64,000 nt of DNA from Gigantopelta aegis. Lineage: Eukaryota > Mollusca > Gastropoda > Neomphalida > Peltospiridae. Positions 33,176 through 44,064 of this stretch are shown here, in pieces. The translations under genes and the position numbers were made by a program. Location of the stretch: contig NC_054701.1 in assembly GCF_016097555.1 (NCBI RefSeq), positions 65,807,857 to 65,871,856 on the forward strand, in the 5' to 3' direction. The first letter of the stretch is position 1. Each line of letters starts with the position of its first letter. Below the pieces are notes generated by a model. The model worked only from the letters and a program-made list of their open reading frames with translations. It did not search any database and was not told the origin of the DNA.

Positions 33176-33426
33176 TTCCAAATCATCTGACTGACCGACT
33201 CCGTGTCACTTCCGCTCCCTTCACAGGATTCTGAATAGACTTCCTATCAGCTCATTCTGGACACATACCTTGAAGCTGCGGCATCTGCCCATCGACAGAT
33301 GTGCTAAAAGCCGACTCCTGCTAGCCATGACCAATTTGATGGTTGTGTTACATACAATTCCCTGGGTCTAGTTGTTCAAAGAATAGTTAAATTAACCCTG
33401 GGTTTGTGCAATGTTTTCATTTTCAG

Positions 33427-33437
33427 ATTTATTTATT
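33427..33437 (-). terminator. Candidate poly(A) signal of the IAP gene
   Basis: AATAAATAAA on the - strand, about 145 bp after the stop codon. Confidence 0.5.
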
Positions 33438-33578
33438 TTTGGCATAAATACAAACTAAATGTTAGATTGGATTGTGTATGGATACATCATTACTTGTATT
33501 CAGTCGTTGGTTTTGAAAACTTCCTGTTTAAAACCACTGGTTAAGATAACAACCAATTGAACAACTGGGCCCTGGTGA

Positions 33579-34122
33579 TCAGTAATATGTTTTAACCATT
33601 CCCGATATACTAGTCCTACAAATCGGACACTGTTCCATAACCAGTCCGCACTGTCCACAACAAACAAGATGGCCACACGGGACGAATGTCACCTGGATTT
33701 GGTTCTCCATGCACACTTTACACAGATACCTCTCTTGCAGTTCGGACATTTCAGAATGTTCCATCTTTGACACACTAGTTCTCACTTGGTTTGTCTCACT
33801 ACCTCCTGCCTCGGAATTACTAGCAGTCCTCGCACTGGCTGTGGCAGTCTGATTTTCTCGTTCTAAAAGAACTGATGCTAAGTCGATAGACGATGTGAAT
33901 CCAGTCCCAGTCTCTCTAATCTTGGATTCCACGACACACCGGACCAAATCTCTTGAATATCCCATTTCTAGCACCGCTTGTACCTGGTGACTTTTCATGG
34001 CTTCTTCGACTTCATTCCTTACCGTTTCGTTAATGGAAGTTTGTTGTTCAGTAATACTCTGGGTTACCACATTCCTCGATTCTGTGGATGGCTCGTTGCT
34101 TCTAGCGAGAACCTCTGGACTG
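33579..34122 (-). CDS. IAP exon 2 (UBA and RING)
   Basis: From after the acceptor TTTGTATTACAG to TGA... stop at 33579-33581, encoding the Ser/Glu-rich linker, UBA and RING. The intron of 448 bp holds a (TATG)n repeat (34280-34420) and a poly-A run. Confidence 0.9.
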
Positions 34123-35292
34123 CTGTAATACAAATATCAATACAATAGATTGGCATTTATGATAAACAGCTTACTTTCGTTATGGATGAGTTACCATATG
34201 AATATTATACAACAGTATGAAATGACCTCAGATGATTTACCAATTCGTCCAGCATATGTCATATGAATATATCAATGAGGAAATATATATTATATATGTA
34301 TGTGTATATGTGTATATATACATGTATGTATATGTATATATATGTATATCATATGTATGTATATGTATGTATATGTATATATATGTATTATTATAATTAT
34401 TATTATTACACTATACAATATACAGATAATCTAAGTTGCCATTTCCAGAAAAAACCCATCTGCTGATCAACGGTCAGTTATTATATCTACATCCCGTAGG
34501 CAGCTATATAAAACATTATGAAAAAAAAAAAAAAAAAAAGGTAGAAAATGGAACTTAGTAAGTTACTTACGTTTGTTTTGATTTGCTTGCTACTACTTGT
34601 TCTTGCACTTGGATATCATGAACAAAGTTTTGACCCAGACATAATTTTATGTACGGACATCTTGGAAAACATCGCGCATGCTCCACCCATGGGTCATCCC
34701 TAGGCTGCCAGTCGTATAACCGACCCTGGCAATACGCACACTTCACCCTGTCCGGTTTTTGGCTGTCTCCCACGTGATAGAAACCGGCACGCGCAAGACT
34801 GTCCGGCGTTTGTGACAGACCCGAGGGCCACGCAAAGAACGAGTTCAATCGATTATTCTCTACAGTCATATCCCCGGGTTTCTTTGTCACTTGTTGAGTT
34901 GGTTCAAGGGGGTATTCTGAAGGAAGGGGGCGTTCTTTAGGAATATTACCTACATCTTCACCCAGGACGAACAGACACCGCGGAAAATGGACCTTATGAG
35001 CTAACATCGGTTCGTCGTAAGACTCCCAGTTCTTTAACACGCCCCTACAAAATGCACACTGTACTCTGTCGGACTCCCCAGTGTAGAATAACCCCGCTCT
35101 GGCGAGCGCCTGTGGTCGCTGACACGACGCAGAAGGCCAGTTCCAGTAGGTTTCCAGTCTCCTCTTTTCGGATTTCATTAGCCGAAGATTTTCTATTTCA
35201 CTAAATACTTTGTCATTTCCGCAGTCCATGACAAATGTATCAGTATTTTGTAGTGTCGGATTGTGGACGATATTTCGTTGAACACAAGTCAT
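33579..35292 (-). CDS. Inhibitor of apoptosis protein (BIR-BIR-UBA-RING)
   Basis: Model: 35292-34571 joined to 34122-33579, 421 residues. The Thr codon is split across donor CAAAC|GTAAGT and acceptor TTGTATTACAG. BIR1 (about 45-110) and BIR2 (about 147-215) both keep the zinc pattern C-x2-C-x16-H-x6-C: C79, C82, H99, C106 and C185, C188, H205, C212, with RAGF/RAGL before them. A UBA-like stretch (about 282-325) has EMGYSRDLV. The C-terminal RING (about 375-410) has CKVC, PCGHLVCC and CPIC and ends VKTYY. This is the layout of cIAP/BIRC7-type E3 ubiquitin ligases that bind caspases or signalling partners in the cytosol; no CARD is present. Molluscs have many such genes, so orthology is not assigned. 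The start ATG is 75 bp downstream of a TATA box. Nothing looks broken. Confidence 0.92.
34571..35292 (-). CDS. IAP exon 1 (both BIR domains)
   Basis: Coding from ATG in ACATAATGACTTG to donor GTAAGT. Upstream in-frame codons exist without another ATG. Ends two bases into a codon. Confidence 0.9.
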
Positions 35293-35366
35293 TATGTTAA
35301 AGTATATAAGCAAACTATGACAATTTGTTTGTTGAATTCAGCTAAGCCATCTCTCTCTCTCGCTCT

Positions 35367-35375
35367 CTTTATATA
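35367..35375 (-). promoter_or_regulatory. TATA box of the IAP gene
   Basis: TATATAAAG on the - strand, 75 bp before the start codon, predicting a leader of about 50 bases. A two-codon ATGGCTTAG lies at 35350-35342, at or near the expected transcription start. Confidence 0.6.
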
Positions 35376-35399
35376 TGTATCCGACCGGTTGGTTCACTG

Positions 35400-35966
35400 A
35401 TCGCCAGAAAAATTCGGTCAAGTCAACAACTAATAATAGCATACCGTACATTCTGCAATAAAGCACGTCAAATTAAAATACGGAGGTCTCAAGTTGGTAG
35501 CCCTGTTTAGAAGATTCCCTGCTCACATCTTACAGGACATTGGCTCGAAGGGACCTGAATTAATGAGTGATGTCTAAATATAAATGTTTCATAACAAATG
35601 GGAAAGTAGCTTTTGATTTTTTTAAAATTATTGTTATTTAAGAAGTAGTCTGAAAAGGCACAGCTTCTAGCTTAGGATGTTTGGTATTTGTCGGGATTTT
35701 TCGGGATTTTCTCGAACATTCCCGAATCACTGCTAACGGATTACATTGCAGTCAACAACATAGTTATGCAAGGGTCATATTTGGGAGTGTCTTTCGGTGA
35801 TTAATGGGCTTGTGAGTTAGTTGTGTCATTTCGTAAGGTAATTAACCTAATTAGGCCTAACATTGTCAAAACCGTTTTGGAAGAAAGGTAAATGTAACTA
35901 TGCTGTACAGAAACTAATGTTTCAAGTAATTTGGTAATTCCAATATATTGCATGAAAAACCAAAAC

Positions 35967-36009
<43 letters not shown>

Positions 36010-36365
36010 AGCCTGATGTAATCTACTAAACATCCAAGTCTGATAATGGTACTGATATTATGCAGACTAGGCCTTATCCATTTATAAACGATGCTATAAC
36101 ATAATTTGTAACAAAATAGTCCTGAAAATAAACAATAAAGTAGGCTACCATAAACGAAACTTGAGGGAATTTCAACATATACTGTTGACCCCCCACCAAA
36201 AATAAAAAATAATAGTAGTAATAGTAATAATAATAATTATTATTATAATAAATAATAATAATAATAAAGATATAAATTAAATTAAATAAATACTATAGAC
36301 AGGTTCATCGAAAATGTTTTGAACTGGCGTGGACGAATTTAGAACTGGGAATGGTGAGGTATGTT
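35400..36365. other. Upstream region of the IAP gene, no gene seen
   Basis: AT-rich; poly-A of about 33 at 35974-36006; (AAT)n at about 36210-36265. No recognisable exon. Confidence 0.45.
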
Positions 36366-36368
36366 ATA

Positions 36369-36688
36369 GAAGTTAAAGTTTGTTTTGGTTAACGACACCA
36401 CTAAAGCACATTGATTTATTAATCATCAGCCTTTGGATGTCAAACATTTGGTAATTTTTACATACAGTCTTAGAAAGGAAACCCGCTACATTTTTCCATT
36501 AGTAGCAAGGAATATTTTATATGCACCATCCCACAGACAGAATAGCACATACCACGGCCTTTGATATATAAGTCATGGTGCACTGGCTGGAGCAAGAAAT
36601 AGCCAAGTGGGCCCACCGACGGGGATCGATCCTAGACCGACCGCGAATCGGGCGAGCGCTTTACCTCGGGGCTACGTACTGCCCCCAA
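36369..36688 (-). repeat. SINE-A, tail 1, full length
   Basis: AAAGTTTGTTTTGGTTAACG through GGGATCGATCCTAGACCG to the head CGCTTTACCTCGGGGCTAC. Confidence 0.92.
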
Positions 36689-37268
36689 CGTCAGATTAAG
36701 AATCAACCATAATTACGTCTGTCGTAGGTAACCATTAAACCAGTGGCGCTAATTAATCTTTTTAAAGATAACTGCAAACAAATTTCGAGGCAGGAGGCGG
36801 TGAAACAAATAAAAGTTAATGAAATAATTTCTACATGCGGACAGTACAATAGAAAATGGAAATGCAATGTTCTCCAAAAATGAGAGTTGCTAAAAAATTT
36901 GTTTTAAACCCTAAAACATCCTTTAAATTTCTTAAAATCCATTTTTATACAGATGGATTAAATGTGATGCGACACACGTATATATCAATTTTATTGGCAA
37001 ATGTTAACATTATCGGCAATGGGAATGTATTTGGCTCAGCAGGACCTGGAACATGTATGGACAAGGGCACCTTATCACAGTACTTGTCCATTGTGTAAAC
37101 GCAGTCAAGGTTAGTCAATAACCTTTTTATCGACTATTATTTCACGTACATAATTACGCTTCATGCACTGACTCACCTCAACCGATACCCGGTCAACTGG
37201 TACCCACTTGTACAAGTATGTAGAATCTACTTACGCAATAAACCACTCCTATGTTGAAGTTGGAAAAT

Positions 37269-37385
37269 GTTGCGGGTTTCCTCTCTTTGACTATATGAAA
37301 ATTACCAAATGTTTGACATCCAATAGCCGATGATTAATAAATTAATGTGCTCTAGTGGTGTCGTTAAACAAAACAAACTATAACT
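37269..37385 (+). repeat. SINE-A tail 1 fragment
   Basis: GCGGGTTTCCTCTCTTTGAC through CCAATAGCCGATGATTAA to GGTGTCGTTAAACAAAAC, then an ACTTTAACTTTAA tail repeat. 5'-truncated. Confidence 0.85.
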
Positions 37386-37424
37386 TTAACTTTAATGTCT
37401 TTAAATATCTGACAACACACGGCC

Positions 37425-37525
37425 GTAGCTAGGAATATATATATATATATATATATATATGTTTTTATTATTATTATTATTATTTTTTTTTTTTGGGGGG
37501 GGGGGGGGGGGGGACGGAGGGGAGG
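37425..37525. repeat. (TA)n, (TTA)n and poly-G tract
   Basis: Preceded by ACGGCCGTAGCTAGGA, a phrase common at MITE ends, but no matching right end was found. Confidence 0.7.
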
Positions 37526-37641
37526 CAACTGAGTAGTTAATAGTCTAAAACTCCTTAAACAGTTAAGAAGAGAATTTTCTTTAAGTTTCTATAATTTTTT
37601 CCGGATGCAACAAAACACCTTCTGATATATATATATATATA

Positions 37642-38331
37642 TACAGTCAAACCTATCCTAGCGGCCACCTGTACTCAGCGGTCACCTGCCTTAAGCGGCC
37701 ACTTTTTTCCTCCCAAACGATTTATAATGTAATGCACCTGTAATAAGCGGTCACCTGTCTAACGCGGCCAGCGGCCATCTAAATCTGATCCCAAATCGCT
37801 AAAATACCTGCATTAAGCGGCCACAGTAAAGTTTTACTCTTATATAAAAGGGATATTTTAACAACAGCGATAGGTGCAGCAAATAACCGATCTTCACACC
37901 TTCAGGAATAATAGTACCCATTCAGTCCCGACATCTCCACTGTGTATCAATTAAGGAAGTATGAATCTGACATGCATCTAATTGCCTCTGGGCAGGCTAC
38001 GCTTGACATTTGTAGATTCACTTACTATAACAATACATCGCATGAAGTAGGAATTAAATAATTAAATGGAAAAAGAAAACAAACTTGTGGAGAACGGAAA
38101 ATATAATATATTCTATTTGCATTATTTTTGAAGGAAACAACATGTCAAAAGTTGATTTATAGTCAACTATGAAGCACACATCCGTTAATTAGCAGTACAG
38201 ACGGTAAAACAAGAAACAACAACAAATGTTTTAAAGACTATATATGTGGCAACCTGCACTCAGCGGCCACCTGTCTTTAGCGGCCACGTTTATCTACTCC
38301 CTTGTGTGGCCGCTTAAGACAGGTTTGACTG

Positions 38332-38333
<2 letters not shown>
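37642..38333. mobile_element. Tc1/mariner-type MITE with subterminal motif arrays
   Basis: TA-CAGTCAAACCTATCCTAG at the left and AAGACAGGTTTGACTG-TA at the right are inverted repeats extending into GCGGCCAC. The motif AGCGGYCACCTG recurs at least five times near the left end and three times near the right. The element is 688 bp with no transposase and sits in (TA)n. TA targets and CAGT ends fit the Tc1/mariner superfamily. Confidence 0.85.
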
Positions 38334-38370
<37 letters not shown>

Positions 38371-38425
38371 ATGTGTATATATATACTCTCTCTATCTCTC
38401 TATCTCTCCCTCTCTCTCTCTCTCT
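38334..38425. repeat. (TA)n(TG)n(TC)n compound microsatellite
   Basis: Adjoins the right end of the TA-target MITE. Confidence 0.95.
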
Positions 38426-38428
38426 CAA

Positions 38429-38860
38429 TCAAATATATATATCGATCGATGCCATAACCTGTCGTTGCCATAACCTATGGAATCTGTCAAATGTTTTGTT
38501 TATACTTTTTACGAGATAGTCTTTTAATCTGGCATTATCAAAACCCTCGGATACAAGTCGCAGAGACTTTGTCCAAGTTGTTGCACTGCTTTTTAATTTG
38601 AACCATTCCGCTGTAAATTTCAGCGGACCGTTTTCTACGGCCATTATACCATCTAATTCGAAATATGTACATGTTAGTTGCCAAAGTTTAAAAGTCTCCT
38701 ACGAAGCTACTCAAGTCGCCCATAACAACCTGTCTGTCACGCCCCCCAATTTGTAAATAGACTAGTTTCACTTTATTTTGTCAAGGGACGTTACTCTTCG
38801 CGCGCATGCGCAATAGGAATGTGAAATACCTCTATTGCCCCTGAGCCCATCCCCATTGTA
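38429..38860 (-). mobile_element. Possible DNA-transposon fragment with short open frame
   Basis: At 38800-38845 the inverted reading CCTCTATTTCACATTCCTAT, then TGCGCATGCGC, resembles the ends of the 1659-3564 element. About 180 bp inside, ATG 38644 opens a frame of about 60 sensible residues (MAVENGPLKFTAEWFKLKSS, then KSLRLVSEGFDNARLKDYLV) that runs into a microsatellite. I do not recognise the protein. It may be the N-terminus of an unfamiliar transposase or a host exon. Confidence 0.3.
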
Positions 38861-38914
38861 ATTATTTCTAAAATGTCTTTCGTTATAACAGTATGTATGT
38901 ATGTATGTATGTAT

Positions 38915-39500
38915 GAATATCTATATATTGTATGTATGTCGAGGTTGACTATTACATATATAGATATTAACGCACTGGCGCAGGGGATAATTAAATCCTT
39001 TCTGGCCTCACAAAATGTTCCATGCCGTTGCTGGGACTCGAACCTGTGGCACCGATGGGCCCGCAAATTGCAAGACTAACCACGATACGCTCTGAGCTAT
39101 CGAAGCTTCCATAAAAAGGAAGTTCTTTTACTCAACCATATGCATGGGGCCTACAATCTACGCGGTCAATCCCGCTTATGTGCATGAAACAGTGGGCAGA
39201 CCTGGCACTGGCTAGTATGTATTGATGTATGAATATCTATATATTGTATGTATGTCAAGGTTGACTATTACATACATAGATATTAATGCACTGGCGCAGG
39301 GGATAATTAAATCCTTTCTGGCCTCACAAATTGTTCCATGCCGTTGCTGGGACTCGAACCTGTGGCACCGATGGGCCCGCAAATTGCAAGACTAACCACG
39401 ATACGCTCTGAACTATCGAAGCTTCCATAAAAAGGAAGTTCTTTAACTCAACCATATGCATGGGGCCTACAATCTACGCGGTCGATCCCGCTTACGTGTA
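38915..39500 (-). repeat. SINE-D, tandemly duplicated
   Basis: Two direct units offset by 316 bp, differing at few positions. On the - strand each has a tRNA-like head: GATAGCTCAGAGCGTATCG as A box and GGTTCGAGTCCC as perfect B box. The body has GGAACATTTTGTGAGGCCAG and GATTTAATTATCCCC. GTAT repeats flank the pair. Confidence 0.8.
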
Positions 39501-39526
39501 TGTATGTATGTATGTCTTTCACTCTC

Positions 39527-39557
<31 letters not shown>

Positions 39558-39600
39558 GTCTCTGTCTCTGTCTGTGTCTGTGTGTGTGTGTGTGTATTTC
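39498..39600. repeat. (TATG)n(TC)n(TG)n microsatellite
   Basis: Compound simple repeat next to SINE-D unit 2. Confidence 0.95.
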
Positions 39601-39862
39601 ATTCTTCTCTACACTGTAAGCCTACATTATGAGAATAAAGTTCATTGTCATTGTCTTTATGATAGTCTCAAAGAATTACCACTTGGGTGTGCAAAATTTG
39701 ACACATAGTTGTTATCTATGGATTCTGGCACTGTTGGGTGTTCACATCGATCCAAGATGGCGGCCAAGATGGTGACCAAATCAGAGAACGAAGAACAACA
39801 ATTTTTATATCTACCCCATGGTTTTAGGAGCCAGAAAAGACACTGGTGCCATCATAGTTCAG

Positions 39863-40192
39863 GAGGGCGGGACATAGCCCAGTGGTAAATTCGTTTGCTT
39901 GATGCGCAGTAAGTCTAGGATCAATCCCCGTCAGTGGACCCATTAGGCTGTTTCTCGTTCTAGCCAGTGCTCCACAACTGGTGTAACAAAGGCCATGGTA
40001 TGTACTATCCTGTCTGTGGGATGGTGCACATAAAAGATTCCTTTCTGCCAATCGAAAAGAGTAGCCCATGAAGTGGCGACAGCGGGTTTCCTCTCTCAGT
40101 ATCTGTGTGGTCCTTAACCATATGTCTGATGCAATATAACCATAAATAAAATGTGTTGAGTGTGTCATTAAGTAAAACATTTCCTTCCTTCC
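39863..40192 (+). repeat. SINE-A, tail 2, full length, inside the fold-back left arm
   Basis: GGCGGGACATAGCCCAGTGG, GGATCAATCCCCGTC, GAGTAGCCCATGAAGTGG, ATGTGTTGAGTGTGTCATTA and AAACATTTCCTTCCTTCC. The right arm lacks it, so it came after the arms formed. Confidence 0.92.
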
Positions 40193-40807
40193 TAATTCAG
40201 ATTTCATAAATGGATCACATGAATACAAGATGGTTGCCAATATGGTGGTTCAAATGGAGAAAATGGCAATAAATTGCTTATTGTTTGATACAGAAAAGTA
40301 ATTCTTGCATTTAACCCATTGTTTTAGGCATCAATGAACACAATGAAAGTAGTTCAGTTCTTCTATACCTGTTAATTTTAATTTATTCAAGATAGCCACC
40401 AATATAAGTAATGAACCTAGGAAGATGGAACTGTTAAAAGTAACAGTCACACAAAAGACTTGTTGGTTTAAAGAGGATTACCTACATGTAATAATGAAAT
40501 ACTATATTAAAGTGACCCTTTATTGGTTCTTTTTTTTTCTCTCGGGTACTGTTTGTGTTGTTTAGTGAGCATGATAGAGCTTTGCCAGTTTGCAATGGAA
40601 TTCAGTTTTAGCTGGTCTATTTTTTTTTTTTTTTTTCACAATAATGGTATTTAACACTGGGAATGAAAAGCAAGTACTAGGCCACCTAAAATAATATTAC
40701 ACTGCAAATTAACAAAATTACATCATGGATACCACACCACGCACAACACTATCAGAGATCTTACATTCTATTGGCCAAGAAAAGATCACTGTAAAATAAT
40801 GTTACAA

Positions 40808-41047
40808 TGCATTTCAACTGATTGGGTTCTTTCTCGTTTCAACCAGTGCACCACAACTGGTCAAAGTCCATGGTATGTGCTTTCCTGTCTGTGGGAAAGT
40901 GCATGTAAAAGATCCCTTGCTGCATTAAGAAAAATGTAGCGGGTTTCCTTTGATGACTATAGGAGTGAGAATTACCAAATGTTTGACATCCAGTAGCCTA
41001 TGATTCATTAATCAATGTGCTCTAGTGGTGTCGTTAAACAAAACAAA
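40808..41047 (+). repeat. SINE-A' in the fold-back centre
   Basis: CAACTGATTGGGTTC, CCAGTGCACCACAACTGG, GGTATGTGCTTTCCTGTC and GGTGTCGTTAAACAAAAC. Head shortened. Confidence 0.85.
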
Positions 41048-42075
41048 CTTCTTTACATTTGTCAAATTATTTTATTATTAATTGATTATCTTAAACCCAC
41101 AAGTTTTTTTTAATGACTGTGTTAATCATTTTACAAATATACAGTGGCACTTTATTTTTAACAGTTCCATCTCCTTAGGTACATTGCCTGTATTGATTAG
41201 CATCTTGAATTAATTAAAATTAACTTGTATAGAAGAACTGAACTACTTTCATCGTATTCCATGACCCCTAAAACCATGGGTTAGATGCAAGAATTACATT
41301 ATGGTACCCAATAATAAGGAAGTTATTGTCATTTTCTCAATTTGAATCACCACCATATTACATGGCCCATTTATTTAAATCTGAATTTTTATAGTACCAG
41401 TGCTCTACTTGGCTCCTAAAACCATAGGGTAGATGCAATAATTGTTGTTTATCTGTCAATTTATAAGCAAGCTATAGGCATTTTCCTGATTTGGCCATCA
41501 TTTTGTCCGCCATGTTGGATTTTTCTTCAAGGGTGCCTGGGTGGCACCTGGTAGATTATTGATGTGCACCAAATTGTGCAAACTTTGAACCCAAATTGGC
41601 TATTCACATTTAAAAAAAATAAAATAATAACAACAATTTCTTATAATATGGAAATCTACCCTGATCATTTAGATAATGGATTAATCCATCATATACTTAT
41701 TTAATTGTTAGTGTCTATATAAGAAGGTGTTTACTTAGCTGAAATATATATATTAGCTAACAAATAAGTAAATTAATATACCATATTTTGGGAAAAGTAC
41801 CCTCGGTGGATCTTGTACCCCCGGTAGTTAGGTACTATAAAATCCACCCTATTGAAATCTTAAGTGTCTCATTTTCCTAGAACTATCCCTAACACTGATA
41901 GTAAACATACAATAAGGTTATTTACATATATTTAAAAAAAAAATATATATATATATATAATTTGGAAATATACCCTTATCATTTGGATATTGGATTAATC
42001 CACTATATACATATTTAATTATTAGTGTCTACATAAGAAGGTGTTTACTTAGATAAAATATACAATAGCTAACAA

Positions 42076-42307
42076 AGAAAGGAAATGTTTTATTTAATGA
42101 TGCACTCAACACATTTTATTTACGGTTATATGGCATCAGACATGGTTAAGGACCACACAGATATATAGAGAGAGGAAATCCACTGTCGCCACTTCATGGG
42201 TTACTCTTTTCGATTAGCAGCAAGGGATCTTTTATATGCACCATCCCACAGACAGGGTAGTACATACCACAGCCTTTGATATGCCAGTCGTGCTGGAACG
42301 AGAAATC
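42076..42307 (-). repeat. SINE-A, tail 2, in satellite unit 2
   Basis: Flanked by CAATAGCTAACAAA on both sides (about 42062 and 42308), a 14-bp target duplication. 5'-truncated at GGAACGAGAAAT. Confidence 0.88.
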
Positions 42308-43171
42308 AATAGCTAACAAATACATAAATTAATATACCATATTAAGGAAAAAGTACACTCTGTGGATGATATTGTACCATCGGTACCGGTAGTTAGGTAT
42401 TGTAAAATCCACCCTATTGAAATCTTAAGTGTCTCAATTTCCTAAAACTATCCCTAGCACTGATAGTAAACATACAGTAAGGTTATTTACATATATTTAA
42501 AAAAAATAATAATAATAAAAAATTAATTATAATTTCTTATAATTTTGAAATCTACCCTGATCATTTAGATAATGGATCAATCCATCATATACATATTTAA
42601 TTGTTAGTGTTTATATAAGAAGGTGTTTACTTAGCTGAAATATATATTAGCTAACAAACAAGTAAATTAATATACCATATTTTGGGAAAAGTACCCTCGG
42701 TAGATGATACTGTACCCTCAGTAGTTCGGTACCATAAAATCCACCCTATTGAAATCTTAAGTGTCTCATTTTCCTAGAACTATCTCTAGTACTGCTAGTA
42801 AACATATTATAGTACAGTTATTCACAAATATTAAAAAATAAGAATAAAAATAGAGAACAAAATTTCTTATAATTTCTTAAAATCTACCCTTATTAGTTAG
42901 ATAATGGAGATACATATTTAATTATTAGTGTCTACATAAGAAGGTGTTTACGTAGCTGAAATATACAATAGCTAACAAATAAAAAAATTAATATACCATA
43001 TTAAGGAAAAAGTACCCTCAGTGGATGATCTTGTACCGTCGGTGGTTAAGATACTTTAAAATCCAGCCTATTAAATTCTTAAGTGTCTCATTTTCCTACA
43101 ACTATTCCTAGCATGGATAGGAAACATATAGTAAGGTTATTCACATACCCGGTATATTTTTACAAAAATAA

Positions 43172-43411
43172 AGGAAGGAAGGAAATGTTTTATTTAACAT
43201 TGCACTCAACACATTTTATTTACGGTTATATGGCATCAGACATATGGTTAAGGACCACACAGATATATAGAGAGACGAAACCTGTTGTCGCCACTTCATG
43301 GGCTACTCTTTTCGATTAGCAGCAAGGGATCTTTTATATGTACCATCCCACAGACAGGGTAGTACATACCACAGCCTTTGATATGCCAGTCGTGGTGCAC
43401 TGGCTGGAACG
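43172..43411 (-). repeat. SINE-A, tail 2, in satellite
   Basis: Tail GGAAGGAAGGAAATGTTTTA to GGCTGGAACGATAAAT. The right boundary equals that of the 42076-42307 copy but the left boundary does not. Confidence 0.85.
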
Positions 43412-43525
43412 ATAAATCAATAGCTAACAAATATGTAAATTAATACACCATATTAAGGAAAAAGTTTTTGATTTTCCTACATACAGTAAGGTTATTCACA
43501 TACCTGGTATATTTTTACAAAAATA

Positions 43526-43836
43526 AAGGATGGAAGGAAATGTTTTATTTAATGATGCACTCAACACGTTTTTGTTTCTGGCTATATGGCGTCAGACATA
43601 TGGTTAAGGACCACACAGATATAGAGAAAGGAAACCCGATGGGCTACTCTTTTCGATTAGCAGGAAGGGATCTTTTATATGCACCATCCCACAGGCAGAA
43701 TAGTACATACCACAGCCTTTGTGGAGCACTGGCTGGAACGAGAAATAGCCCAATGGGTCCACCGACGGAGATTGACCCCAGACCGACCTCACATCAAGCG
43801 AATGCTTAATCCACTGGGCTATGTCCCGCCCCACTT
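43526..43836 (-). repeat. SINE-A, tail 2, full length, in satellite
   Basis: Its left boundary (TTTTTACAAAAATAAAGGA) equals that of the 43172 copy. It runs to the head ACTGGGCTATGTCCCGCCCC, and CTTTTACAAAAATAGAAA follows as a likely target duplication. Confidence 0.88.
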
Positions 43837-44064
43837 TTACAAAAATAGAAAAATTACAAATAACAAATTATAAATAAACCCTAATCATTTATATAATGGA
43901 TTAATCCATCATATTCATATTTAATTTTCAGTGTCTGCATAAGAAGGCATTTATTTAGCTGAAATTAACATTACATATAAAATGTGAAAATCTACCCTGA
44001 TAAAATTTAAATCTGAAGTTTATCATTTTTGCAAAAACTACCCCCAGCATATATAGTATATGTG

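Larger units (their letters stand above)
39690..41595. mobile_element. Fold-back element with long inverted arms
   Basis: The left arm (about 39690-40455, less a SINE) and right arm (about 41140-41595) are inverted copies: CCATGGTTTTAGGAGCC against its complement near 41420, ACTAGTTCAGTTCTTCTATA-like blocks at 40350 and 41230, AGGAGATGGAACTGTTAAAA at 40430 and 41160. Arms are about 440 bp without SINEs. AAGATGGCGGCCAA-type phrases recur within the arms. No coding frame. Confidence 0.75.
41610..44060. repeat. Satellite array, unit about 320 bp, with embedded SINEs
   Basis: AAGAAGGYGTTTAYTTAG recurs at about 41721, 42034, 42617, 42937 and 43940. Each unit has TCTACCCTGATCATTTAG, GCTAACAAATAAGTAAATTA, GTACCCTCGGTGGATG and CCACCCTATTGAAATC. 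Four near-complete and two partial units. Net spacing is 313-337 bp once SINEs are removed. Confidence 0.9.

Noticed and set aside
36856-37098. 80-codon open frame after a SINE-A
   Set aside because: No domain, no splice signals that fit, not repeated elsewhere in the window.
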